This document shows, in pieces, positions 25,937 to 33,498 of a stretch of DNA of 64,000 nucleotides. Both the position numbers and the translations under genes were made by a program. The notes under the pieces were generated by a model, which did no database searches, was not told the origin of the DNA, and saw nothing but the letters and a program-made list of their open reading frames with translations. This DNA is from Candidatus Electrothrix rattekaaiensis. GTDB lineage: Bacteria > Desulfobacterota > Desulfobulbia > Desulfobulbales > Desulfobulbaceae. How positions within the stretch are numbered: position 1 is the first letter of the stretch; each line of letters begins with the position of its first letter. Location: the NCBI GenBank assembly GCA_032595675.1, contig JAVQMD010000002.1:744001-808000 (forward strand), written 5' to 3'.

Positions 25937-26569
25937 GGGAGGTGAACCACCGGGCGGCTTAGCGTTCAAGGAACCGATTTGCTGGATTTGCTCTTTGCGA
26001 CGCTCTTCCTGCCAATAGAGTTGCTTATTTTTTAACACACTGTAAATATAGGCAGCCTCTTTCTTGGTGAGTCTCTCAAAGCACCAGCAGTCGAGCTTGA
26101 ATTCGGTCTCTTCCATATAGGGACTGGTATCCTTATACGGGTTGTGAAAAAAAAGGGAATCATGGTAGCGGAAAAAGCGAAGTTCTAATGCAGAGCAGAA
26201 GGTACCTTCGCTTAAATGGACGGAGACGAACTGACGCCAGACCTTGTCGCTGACATCTTTTAAGCGACCGAACAAGCCTGCCTCAAAGAGGATAGCCCGA
26301 TAATAGGTGATGACGAGAACTTTAAGAGGTGCTCCTACGTTCTCCTTAATAATATAGGGACGCTCTTCTTTTTCTTCAGCAGTGAACCATTGTTTGATTC
26401 TTTTTTCTAACTTTGTTTCCGGCTCGTCTGTCGGGTTAAAAGTATATTTTTTGCGGCTCTTCTTTTTGGTGGGAGCTTGATTGCCATCTGCGTTATTCAC
26501 CTCCTCATCAGGAGGAAAAAGTTTCCCCAGCTTTTTTCCTAAACGAGAGTCACTGTCAGCCAGTTTCAT
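25916..26569 (-). CDS. Protein of unknown function (217 aa)
   Basis: I do not recognise a family. The first 75 residues are charged and low in hydrophobic residues, with a Lys-rich patch (TKKKSRKKYTF). The middle (about 85-185) is a folded-looking domain with aromatic and Cys residues (DCWCFERLTKKEAAYIYSVL). The tail is Gly/Pro/Lys-rich. There is no signal peptide or membrane span, so it is probably cytoplasmic. It lies 28 bp after the thioredoxin-like gene on the same strand. Its coding end overlaps the Bat terminator. Confidence 0.65.
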   Translation of the reverse strand: MKLADSDSRLGKKLGKLFPPDEEVNNADGNQAPTKKKSRKKYTFNPTDEPETKLEKRIKQWFTAEEKEERPYIIKENVGAPLKVLVITYYRAILFEAGLFGRLKDVSDKVWRQFVSVHLSEGTFCSALELRFFRYHDSLFFHNPYKDTSPYMEETEFKLDCWCFERLTKKEAAYIYSVLKNKQLYWQEERRKEQIQQIGSLNAKPPGGSPPKKKEEP

Positions 26570-26597
26570 AGCAGGTCTCCTGTACAGGTTTTTAGCG

Positions 26598-27053
26598 TTA
26601 CCCTTTGAGAGCCGCTTTCAAGTCCCTGATAAATGCTTTGACCTTCAATGATCCGCCGTCCCGGAAAGGGTGGATTTTAATGGTACGACCGTCAGGGTGG
26701 ACTATCCTGAAATCAGGATACCCGTTGACGCCTTTTTCGTTGGCCAAGGCCTTTTCTTCTTCGCCGTTATCAGGGTTGATTTTAATCCTGTAGTATTTGG
26801 ATAAGATTTGTTTTATATCAGCATTACTGAAATATTTCTTGTTCATCTTTTTACAGAATCCGCACCAGTCTGTATAGACAAAGAAAATGTACGGTTTGTT
26901 TTTTTCTTTTGCTGCTTTTTCTATTTTTTCAAAGCTGGATGCTTTGGTGTACCATTGGCTGGTTGTGACGGCCTCTGCGATGTGGGCGTTGCCGAGGAAG
27001 ATCGCACAGGAGATAGTCAGAATCAGCAGGAGGGATACGGGGCTTTTTTTCAT
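26598..27053 (-). CDS. Periplasmic thioredoxin-fold protein
   Basis: A 151-residue protein with a cleavable signal peptide (hydrophobic residues 6-22, then AEAV). The thioredoxin-like domain has the active site DWCGFCKKM (about residues 63-71) and the cis-Pro loop NGYPDF. This resembles Thioredoxin_7/DsbD-gamma-like proteins that reduce or shuffle disulfides in the periplasm. The CGFC dipeptide does not tell reductase from oxidase. It lies 78 bp after gpmI on the same strand, but a functional link is not evident. Confidence 0.83.
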   Translation of the reverse strand: MKKSPVSLLLILTISCAIFLGNAHIAEAVTTSQWYTKASSFEKIEKAAKEKNKPYIFFVYTDWCGFCKKMNKKYFSNADIKQILSKYYRIKINPDNGEEEKALANEKGVNGYPDFRIVHPDGRTIKIHPFRDGGSLKVKAFIRDLKAALKG

Positions 27054-27131
27054 TCTCTTTTTCCTTTTATGTCCTAGTCAGTTAAGGGTTGGTATTTAAC
27101 AATAACAGATTTGTCATGTGATATATCGCGG

Positions 27132-28691
27132 TTACGCAATCAGGTTTTCCCCTTCCATCTCCTCAGGCTGCTCCAACCCAAGCAGGTTCATCAGGGTAGG
27201 GGCGATATCTTTGAGCGCACCGCCGTCCTTCAGCGTGCAGCCTTTATGCTCCTCACTGACCAGAATCAGCGGCACCGGATTCAGGGTGTGGGCCGTATGC
27301 GGTTGCTCGGTTTCCGGGTTGACCATAGTCTCGGCATTGCCGTGATCCGCCGTGACCAGAAGGGTACCACCCATCTCCTGCACCTGTTCGGCAAGCCGCC
27401 CTAGGCAGAGATCCACGGTTTCGCAAGCCAGCACCGCCGCCTCCAGTACCCCGCTATGCCCTACCATATCCCCGTTGGCAAAGTTGAGGATCACCATATC
27501 ATAGGGTGTGCCTGCCGCTGCCTGATCTGTCAGTGCTGCCAGTAAGCGGTCGGTAACTTTCACCGCACTCATTGCTGGCTTGAGGTCATAGGTCGCCACA
27601 TCCCGTGGTGACTCAACGAGGATGCGGTCTTCGCCGGGAAAAGGTTTCTCTCCACCGCCATTGAAGAAATAGGTCACATGGGCATATTTCTCTGTCTCGG
27701 CGATCCGTAGCTGATGCATATCAGCCTTGCTCGCCTCTTCCCCGAGGATACGGGTCAGGCTCTGCGGAGGAAAGGCGATGGGAAAGGAAAAGTCTGCCTC
27801 ATATTCAGTCATGGTGACCAGCTCCAGCAGCTTGGGCCGATTGCTGACATCAAAGCCTTGGAAGTCGGCATCGGAAAAGGCATGGCAGAGTTCCCGCACT
27901 CGATCAGCCCGGAAATTGAAAAAGACAACGGCATCGCCGTCGCTGATCTTGCCCACCGGCTGTCCCTCAGCATCAAGAAGTACCGTGGGCTTGATGAACT
28001 CATCGGTTTCCTCCCGCGCATAGGCATCCTGCACCGCTTGCAAAGGATCTTCCGCAGTCTGTCCCTGCCCGTTGACCAGAGCCTGCCAGGCCTTTTCTAC
28101 GCGGTCCCAGCGGGTATCCCGATCCATAGCCCAGTAGCGGCCCGAGACCGTTGCCACCTGCCCGCAGCCGATTTGCTCAATGGCGGAAAGCAGCTCTTCC
28201 ATATAGCCTGCTCCGCTGGAGGGCGCAGTGTCCCGTCCATCCATGAAGCAATGCACCTTGGCATCAAGTCCACGCTCTCCTGCCATTGCCAACAGGGCCT
28301 CTAGGTGCTTGAGGTGGGAATGGACTCCGCCGTCCGAAAGCAATCCGCAGAAATGGATGCGACTGCCTGCGGCCTTGACCTGCTCCATGACCTTGGTCAG
28401 TGCCGGGTTGTCGGCAAACTCATCCAGCTCTATAGCCCGGTTAATCCGGGTGTAGTCCTGATACACGATCCGCCCGGACCCGATATTCAGATGCCCGACC
28501 TCGGAGTTGCCCATCTGGCCTTCAGGCAGACCGACCAAGCCGTTATGAGCAACCAAGGTGGTTGAGGGATAGTCCGCAGCCCAGCGATCCATATTCGGAG
28601 TATGAGCTACGGAAACCGCATTGCTTGCTGATGCCGGGGCAAGCCCCCAGCCGTCCAGGATTGCTAAAACTACCGGCCTGTTGTCCGCCAT
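27132..28691 (-). CDS. gpmI: 2,3-bisphosphoglycerate-independent phosphoglycerate mutase
   Basis: A 519-residue enzyme, the normal length for GpmI. The phosphatase-like metal site shows VLAILDGWG near the N-terminus. The phosphoserine nucleophile lies in GQMGNSEVGHLNIGSG (about residue 63). Further metal ligands lie in FFNFRADRVREL, NGDMVGHSG and VTADHGNAE. It interconverts 3- and 2-phosphoglycerate using two Mn2+ ions. The start ATG overlaps the rsfS stop by one base, so the two genes are translationally coupled. Confidence 0.96.
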   Translation of the reverse strand: MADNRPVVLAILDGWGLAPASASNAVSVAHTPNMDRWAADYPSTTLVAHNGLVGLPEGQMGNSEVGHLNIGSGRIVYQDYTRINRAIELDEFADNPALTKVMEQVKAAGSRIHFCGLLSDGGVHSHLKHLEALLAMAGERGLDAKVHCFMDGRDTAPSSGAGYMEELLSAIEQIGCGQVATVSGRYWAMDRDTRWDRVEKAWQALVNGQGQTAEDPLQAVQDAYAREETDEFIKPTVLLDAEGQPVGKISDGDAVVFFNFRADRVRELCHAFSDADFQGFDVSNRPKLLELVTMTEYEADFSFPIAFPPQSLTRILGEEASKADMHQLRIAETEKYAHVTYFFNGGGEKPFPGEDRILVESPRDVATYDLKPAMSAVKVTDRLLAALTDQAAAGTPYDMVILNFANGDMVGHSGVLEAAVLACETVDLCLGRLAEQVQEMGGTLLVTADHGNAETMVNPETEQPHTAHTLNPVPLILVSEEHKGCTLKDGGALKDIAPTLMNLLGLEQPEEMEGENLIA

Positions 28692-29092
28692 CAGTCTTCC
28701 TCCTTTTCTTCAATGCCCAGCTCTTTCAGATCTACCCGAGGGGCGTCATGCCAGAGTCCTTCCAGGTCATAAAATTCCCGTTGGTCTTTATAGAAGATAT
28801 GGGTCACGATATCACCGAAATCCAGCAGAACCCACATGCCTTCCTTTAACCCCTCAGAATGCGTGCTGTTTACTCGTTTGGAGCGCAATTCTGCCTCTAT
28901 CGCATCAGCCAGCCCCTGGACATGGCGGCTGGAACGACCGCTCATAATAATAAAATAATCAGTAAAGGAGGATTCGGCATGAACGTCCAGGATAACCAGA
29001 TCTTCCGCCTTGGTGTCTAGCGCCGTGCGGGCGCAGATTTCAGCCAGTTCCAGAGAGGTTCGTTCGCGGTGTTCTTTTTTCAGCTGTCGCAT
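28691..29092 (-). CDS. rsfS: Ribosome silencing factor RsfS
   Basis: A 133-residue Iojap/YbeB-family protein. It has the family core VILDVHAESSFTDYFIIMSG, then RSSRHVQGLADAIE and GMWVLLDFGDIVTHIFYKDQ followed by REFYDLEGLW. RsfS binds ribosomal protein L14 and blocks subunit joining when nutrients are short. AGGAG lies 12 bases upstream of the ATG, next to a perfect nine-base-pair hairpin. gpmI is coupled downstream. Confidence 0.94.
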   Translation of the reverse strand: MRQLKKEHRERTSLELAEICARTALDTKAEDLVILDVHAESSFTDYFIIMSGRSSRHVQGLADAIEAELRSKRVNSTHSEGLKEGMWVLLDFGDIVTHIFYKDQREFYDLEGLWHDAPRVDLKELGIEEKEED

Positions 29093-29100
29093 CTTATGAT

Positions 29101-29131
29101 ATAACTCCTATCCCGGCCCAGTGGGCCGGGA
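29101..29131 (-). promoter_or_regulatory. GC-rich hairpin abutting the rsfS ribosome-binding site
   Basis: TCCCGGCCC (29111-29119) and GGGCCGGGA (29123-29131) form nine perfect pairs around a three-base loop. On the minus strand the stem ends directly before the TAGGAG of the rsfS ribosome-binding site (29105-29110). There is no T run, so it is not a standard terminator for the upstream topoisomerase gene. It may modulate rsfS translation or protect a processed 5' end. Confidence 0.55.
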
Positions 29132-29230
29132 CAACAATGGATGAAAATCGGTAGGATGAAGGAGTCATCCGACACTTTCATATAAAAAATAAGTTTGTAA
29201 GGTTCAAAGGCGGTGTCCTGACAGGAGGGG

Positions 29231-31696
29231 TCAGCTTTTCCCTTTCTTTACTCTTGGCTTTCTGGGCGGAAACTCAAAGGTGATCTTTCCTTTGTTGTCC
29301 ATGCAGAGATATGCGTCAAAGGGTCGTTTTCTTTTGGAAATAAATCCTTTGATCAGCTCGGTTTTCCCCTTGGTCAATAATTGGGCGATATTCTCGCGAG
29401 TAATGGCGCGTTCTAGGATGATTTTTCCTATGCGCAATCCTATTTCCCGATCCCCCTCAAGAGCGGATTCCGACATATAGGCCATAGGGGTTTCAAAGAC
29501 CTTGGTCTGATCCGCAGGTGAGATGCCGATGGGCTCCTGCTGTTTAATAGCCTCCATATCAAGGTCATCGGTGGAGTCGGCAAATTGAAAAGAGATCTTG
29601 GAGTCCTTGATAACAATGGAGGCGGTAAAGGGTTTTCCCTTTTTAGAGCGAAAATCCGTGTACGGCCCCACAGTTTCTCCGCGAATCAGGCGGATGATCT
29701 CGTCCTCCTCCATGATTCTGCCGCCGAGAATTTTGCGGATCATCAGCTTGCCGTCTTCTGACTGGTAGGCGGTTGCGTTCTCAAAGAATTTCATGCCGTC
29801 AACCGGAGAAAACGGAGCCTCCTTTCGAACAGCTTCTTCGCCGGTTTTTACCTGCTCGACAATCTTCGCGGTCTGATTCCGAATCTCCCGCATGAACTGC
29901 TCCCGGGTTATCTTTCCCCGAAGGATCTGACTGAGTTTATACTCCCATTCGCCGGTCAGTTCCGGTGAGGCAAGGACATCAATATCCCGCGCTTCCAGAA
30001 GGGCGATTAGCTCAAATGCCTTGCCTGTGGGAATGAGTTCCTTTTGCTCCCGAACAACGTATTTTTCATTGAGCAGTTTTTCAATAATAGCAGCACGGGT
30101 GGCAGGGGTACCGAGACCGCGCTCCTTCATAGCCTCGGCCAGCTCTTCGTCATCCACCAGCTTGCCAGAATGCTCCATAGCTGAGAGCAGGGTGGCCTCT
30201 GAAAATCGAGCAGGCGGTTTAGTGACAAGCTTTTTTTGCTCTATTTCTTTGCAGAGCACAGGCTTCCCTTCCGGTAGGGCCACGAGGGTGTTTGCGTCAC
30301 CGGCCCCAGGCTTGGACCCGTACACCGCCTTCCAGCCCGGTTCCACCAGGATTTTCCCCTCGGTGAGAAAGGTCTCCTGTTCCACAATGGAAATCCGGCG
30401 GGTGTTATGAAAGATCGCCGCAGGAAAGAGGATGGCCAGGAAACGCTGCACGATCATCTGGTAGATCTTTAGTTCCGGTTCACTGAGGGTGCCGGGAAGA
30501 CCGGAGGTGGGAATGATCGCAAAATGATCGCTGATCTTTTTATTATTAAAGAGTCGTTTATTCTTTTGGTTCTTTTGCAGATAACCTTTACTCAGGGCCT
30601 CAGCGGCAAATTTCCCGTATTGCCATCCCTGCTGGCGTTCCAGCACCGCATGGACGGACTCAGCATAATCTTCCGGCAAACAGCGACTGTCTGTTCTGGG
30701 GTAGGTGATGAGTTTGTGGCGCTCATACAGGGCTTGAGCAAGGCCTAAGGTGTTTTTGGCTGAAAAACCGAACCGAGAGTTTGCCTCTCGTTGCAACGTT
30801 GTTAGATCATACAGCTGGGGCGGGGCTTGGCTGGAATCCTTATGGGTTTGTTCAACCTGTGCCTCTTTATCGAGACATTTTTCAGCGATTGCTCTGGCCT
30901 GTTTTTCTTCCCAGATGCGTTTTTTATTGGCATGGGGATTATCTGGATCTTTTTTAAAGTCCGTGTCAATCCAGATTCCCTGATAGACCGCATTCTCGCA
31001 AAGGAAATCAGCATGCAGTTCCCAATAATCGACCGGGATAAAGGCGCGTCGTTCCGCTTCCCGCTTGACCAACAAAGACAGGGTAGGGGTCTGAACCCGT
31101 CCGCAGGGGGTTTTTCTGAATCCGCCGTGGCGAGAATTATAGCAGGTCAGGGCGCGGGTGGCGTTGATACCGATGAGCCAGTCTGCCTCGGAGCGGCAGA
31201 GTGCCGCATCTTCAAGGCTCAGCATCTCTTCATTTTCACGCAGGTTTTGTAATCCTGCTCGGATGGAATCCAAGGTCATGGATTGGAGCCAGAGCCTGCG
31301 GATGGATTTTCCTGCCACAGATCTGGTAGAGGCGTGTTTGAGGATGTATTTGAAGATGAGCTCACCTTCGCGACCAGCATCACAACCATTGACAATGATC
31401 TCAACGTCCTTGCGCCGAATCAACTTGCTCAGGGCATTGTACTGGGTCTTGGTATTGGGGAGTACGCTCAGGGGGAATTCTTCCGGCAGAATGGGCAGGT
31501 TGTCCAAGGTCCATTTCTGAAATTTTGGGTCAATCTCTTCGGGAAAACCGATAGAGACAAGATGGCCGACCGCATAGGAGACGATATAATCATCGCCCTC
31601 GAAATGGGTTTTAGATTTTGTGAATTTGCCGGGCAGGGCCTTGACAATATCAGCGGCCACGCTGGGCTTTTCTGCTATGATGAGTGTTTTTCCCAT
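29231..31696 (-). CDS. topB: Type IA DNA topoisomerase III-like enzyme
   Basis: An 821-residue protein. The Toprim domain opens KTLIIAEKPSVAADIVKAL and has NGCDAGREGELIF with the metal-binding acids. The catalytic tyrosine lies in ITYPRTDSR (about residue 331). The core ends with the usual GLGTPATRAAIIEKL. Beyond residue about 610 there are two copies of a C-terminal beta module (Toprim_Crpt type: FFENATAYQSEDGKLMIRK and FETPMAYMSESA). I see no zinc-ribbon cysteines. Such enzymes decatenate and relax underwound DNA. It lies 139 bp upstream of rsfS and may be a separate transcription unit. Confidence 0.92.
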   Translation of the reverse strand: MGKTLIIAEKPSVAADIVKALPGKFTKSKTHFEGDDYIVSYAVGHLVSIGFPEEIDPKFQKWTLDNLPILPEEFPLSVLPNTKTQYNALSKLIRRKDVEIIVNGCDAGREGELIFKYILKHASTRSVAGKSIRRLWLQSMTLDSIRAGLQNLRENEEMLSLEDAALCRSEADWLIGINATRALTCYNSRHGGFRKTPCGRVQTPTLSLLVKREAERRAFIPVDYWELHADFLCENAVYQGIWIDTDFKKDPDNPHANKKRIWEEKQARAIAEKCLDKEAQVEQTHKDSSQAPPQLYDLTTLQREANSRFGFSAKNTLGLAQALYERHKLITYPRTDSRCLPEDYAESVHAVLERQQGWQYGKFAAEALSKGYLQKNQKNKRLFNNKKISDHFAIIPTSGLPGTLSEPELKIYQMIVQRFLAILFPAAIFHNTRRISIVEQETFLTEGKILVEPGWKAVYGSKPGAGDANTLVALPEGKPVLCKEIEQKKLVTKPPARFSEATLLSAMEHSGKLVDDEELAEAMKERGLGTPATRAAIIEKLLNEKYVVREQKELIPTGKAFELIALLEARDIDVLASPELTGEWEYKLSQILRGKITREQFMREIRNQTAKIVEQVKTGEEAVRKEAPFSPVDGMKFFENATAYQSEDGKLMIRKILGGRIMEEDEIIRLIRGETVGPYTDFRSKKGKPFTASIVIKDSKISFQFADSTDDLDMEAIKQQEPIGISPADQTKVFETPMAYMSESALEGDREIGLRIGKIILERAITRENIAQLLTKGKTELIKGFISKRKRPFDAYLCMDNKGKITFEFPPRKPRVKKGKS

Positions 31697-31786
31697 GGTG
31701 AGTTTTTTCTGTGGCCAAGGGAGCTTGAATTCTTGGCTGAACTGTTCGTATTTTTATACGGTTATTTTTTGAGATATTGACGAGTG

Positions 31787-32329
31787 CTACAGTATTTCCA
31801 GAACAAACCAAGCAATCATCAGCCCGGAAATAACTAGATTGGCAATCACCCCGCCCATGAAACCGAGAAACGAGCCGAAGCCAGAATGCAGGGCCTGTTT
31901 GATCTGTTCGCCCATGATCAGTTCACCGACGATAGCTCCGAGTAAGGGGCCGACAATAATGCCGATAGGTCCAAGGACAAAGACCAGCAAGGAGCCGAGC
32001 ACAGCACCCCAGGCAGCTGCCTTTGACCCGCCAAACATTTTTACCCCGAAAGCTGTGGCGAGAAATTCAATCAGGTAGCTCAGGGCGACTAAAACGGTCT
32101 GTCCGACAAAGAACCAAGCGGATAAGCTGTCGAATTCTGTAATTAATCCGTAGGACACAAAGCCAACGAGGATTAACACCGTCCCCGGAAGGGCGGGGAA
32201 AACCGTCCCAATCAGTCCTCCAATAATAAAAGGGAGGCTTGCCAGAAAACCCCAAACATGGGCATTCGCAAGGGTGACTGTATAGAGTGAAGAAAACCAG
32301 TCTGTTATTGTCTGCACATACGCCTGCAC
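31787..32329 (-). CDS. DUF456 family membrane protein
   Basis: A 180-residue, Gly-rich membrane protein with four or five hydrophobic segments. It carries the DUF456 signatures FIIGGLIGTVFPALPGTVLI and FGGSKAAAWGAVLGSLLV, followed by GPIGIIVGPLLGAIVGELIM. The Gly/Pro-rich helices and the GxxxG-like packing are typical. No function is established for this family. It precedes topB on the same strand. Confidence 0.82.
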   Translation of the reverse strand: MQAYVQTITDWFSSLYTVTLANAHVWGFLASLPFIIGGLIGTVFPALPGTVLILVGFVSYGLITEFDSLSAWFFVGQTVLVALSYLIEFLATAFGVKMFGGSKAAAWGAVLGSLLVFVLGPIGIIVGPLLGAIVGELIMGEQIKQALHSGFGSFLGFMGGVIANLVISGLMIAWFVLEIL

Positions 32330-32420
32330 ATACGTCTCCGAGGTGCGAAAAAAGAATGAACCGAAGTCGCGTCACGCGTGACCTGTACCTGCCTCGGATG
32401 AAGTAGGGGTAACAACAAAG

Positions 32421-32466
32421 AGGCTCAGGCTGTACAGATAAGAATAAATCTGCACAGCCTGAGCCT
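32421..32466 (-). terminator. Long hairpin, probable terminator after the coiled-coil gene
   Basis: The arms 32421-32439 and 32448-32466 are complementary at 18 of 19 positions (core AGGCTCAGGCTGT), with an eight-base loop. On the minus strand the hairpin is followed by CTTTGTTGTT, which is U-rich but interrupted. It lies 58 bp beyond the stop of the coiled-coil gene at 32524. Confidence 0.6.
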
Positions 32467-32523
32467 TCAATGTCAGCCGGGCTGAGATCGACCGTATCGG
32501 TCCGATAATAAAAACAGTCGGCG

Positions 32524-33396
32524 TTATTTCGCTTGAGCAGGCTGCTCTTGCTGGACTGGAGCTGTGTCCTTCTGCATGGCTTCTTCTGACAGATCCTGTA
32601 CCATGAGATGCATTTTTTCCGCCATGCCCTGTTGGGCGTTTTCCTGCTCGGTGATTTTAGAGAGCAGAACCTTTGTGTTGACCTTGCAGGCCTGTAAGTC
32701 GCTGTCTACCTCTGCGAGGGACGCATTTCTTTCTTCAACAACCTTTTCAAAGCCGATGACCTGGGCGCGGAGAGATTCTGTTTCAGTTGAGGTTTCATTT
32801 TGTTTTTTCAGGAGCTGGGCAATCTGGGCTTCAGCCTGTGCTCTGAGTTCTGCCTGCTCTTTTTCGAGCTGGGCAATCTGGGCTTCAGCCTGTGCTCTGA
32901 GTTCTGCCTGCTCTTTTTCGAGCTGGGCAATCCGAGTTTCAGCTTTTTTTAATTTTTCCAGTGTTTCATTGTGCGCAGCATTTTTTTCTTGGAGGTTTTG
33001 CTGCTGCTCAGATCCAGTCTGTGCCAGTTTATCTTTCGCGTTTTTTAGGGCAAGCTCCAGCTCATTGATTTTTTCAAGCAGGACTTTTACATCTTTATTA
33101 AGGGCAGTCAGTGCCGATTTTTTATCAGAGAATTCTTTTGCCAAGCGTTGAATTTTTGTCTCAGCCTTGCCCAATTTTTCTTCAGCATCGGTAAGTGCTG
33201 CTGTTTTTTCCTGCAATGCCTGACGGGTATTGGCAAACTCTGTTTCTACAGCGGCAAGCTGTACTTCAGCGTCCTTCTTCTCCTGGGTGAGCTGTTTGTT
33301 AGAACCGGTTTCGCTCTGCCCCCACCAGGAGGTCAACAGTAAAAGAATAATCAGGGCTCCGATAAGAGAATTTTTGTTTAAAAGATTGTTCATCAT
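32524..33396 (-). CDS. Membrane-anchored coiled-coil protein
   Basis: A 290-residue protein with one N-terminal membrane segment (SLIGALIILLLLTSWWG). A nearly continuous coiled coil rich in Ala, Glu, Lys and Gln follows, from about residue 35 to 275. An 18-residue unit, AQIAQLEKEQAELRAQAE, is tandemly repeated near residues 155-195. The C-terminal tail is Gln/Pro-rich. No family is assigned; layout suggests a periplasmic rod or spacer anchored in the inner membrane. It sits 103 bp downstream of the large lipoprotein gene and may be cotranscribed with it. Confidence 0.75.
   Translation of the reverse strand: MMNNLLNKNSLIGALIILLLLTSWWGQSETGSNKQLTQEKKDAEVQLAAVETEFANTRQALQEKTAALTDAEEKLGKAETKIQRLAKEFSDKKSALTALNKDVKVLLEKINELELALKNAKDKLAQTGSEQQQNLQEKNAAHNETLEKLKKAETRIAQLEKEQAELRAQAEAQIAQLEKEQAELRAQAEAQIAQLLKKQNETSTETESLRAQVIGFEKVVEERNASLAEVDSDLQACKVNTKVLLSKITEQENAQQGMAEKMHLMVQDLSEEAMQKDTAPVQQEQPAQAK
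32812..32919. repeat. 54-bp tandem duplication in the coiled-coil gene
   Basis: Two essentially identical 54-bp units run from 32812 to 32865 and from 32866 to 32919. A partial third copy follows from 32920. The unit encodes 18 residues, so the coiled-coil register is kept. The near identity of the DNA, not only of the protein, indicates a recent duplication. Confidence 0.88.
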
Positions 33397-33498
33397 GACC
33401 TAACTCCTATTAGTTATAAAAAGTTGTTCACTGAATTCCCGAGTTATTTGTCGAGAGTCTCAGAGTAGTCTGGAGACGGTTGAAATTGTGCCTAAAAA

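Noticed and set aside
27714-28304. A 196-codon plus-strand frame opposite gpmI
   Set aside because: gpmI is certain from its motifs; the antisense frame has no recognisable product.
32812-32937. Tandem repeats as a CRISPR array
   Set aside because: The repeats are directly adjacent without spacers and lie in frame within a coding gene.
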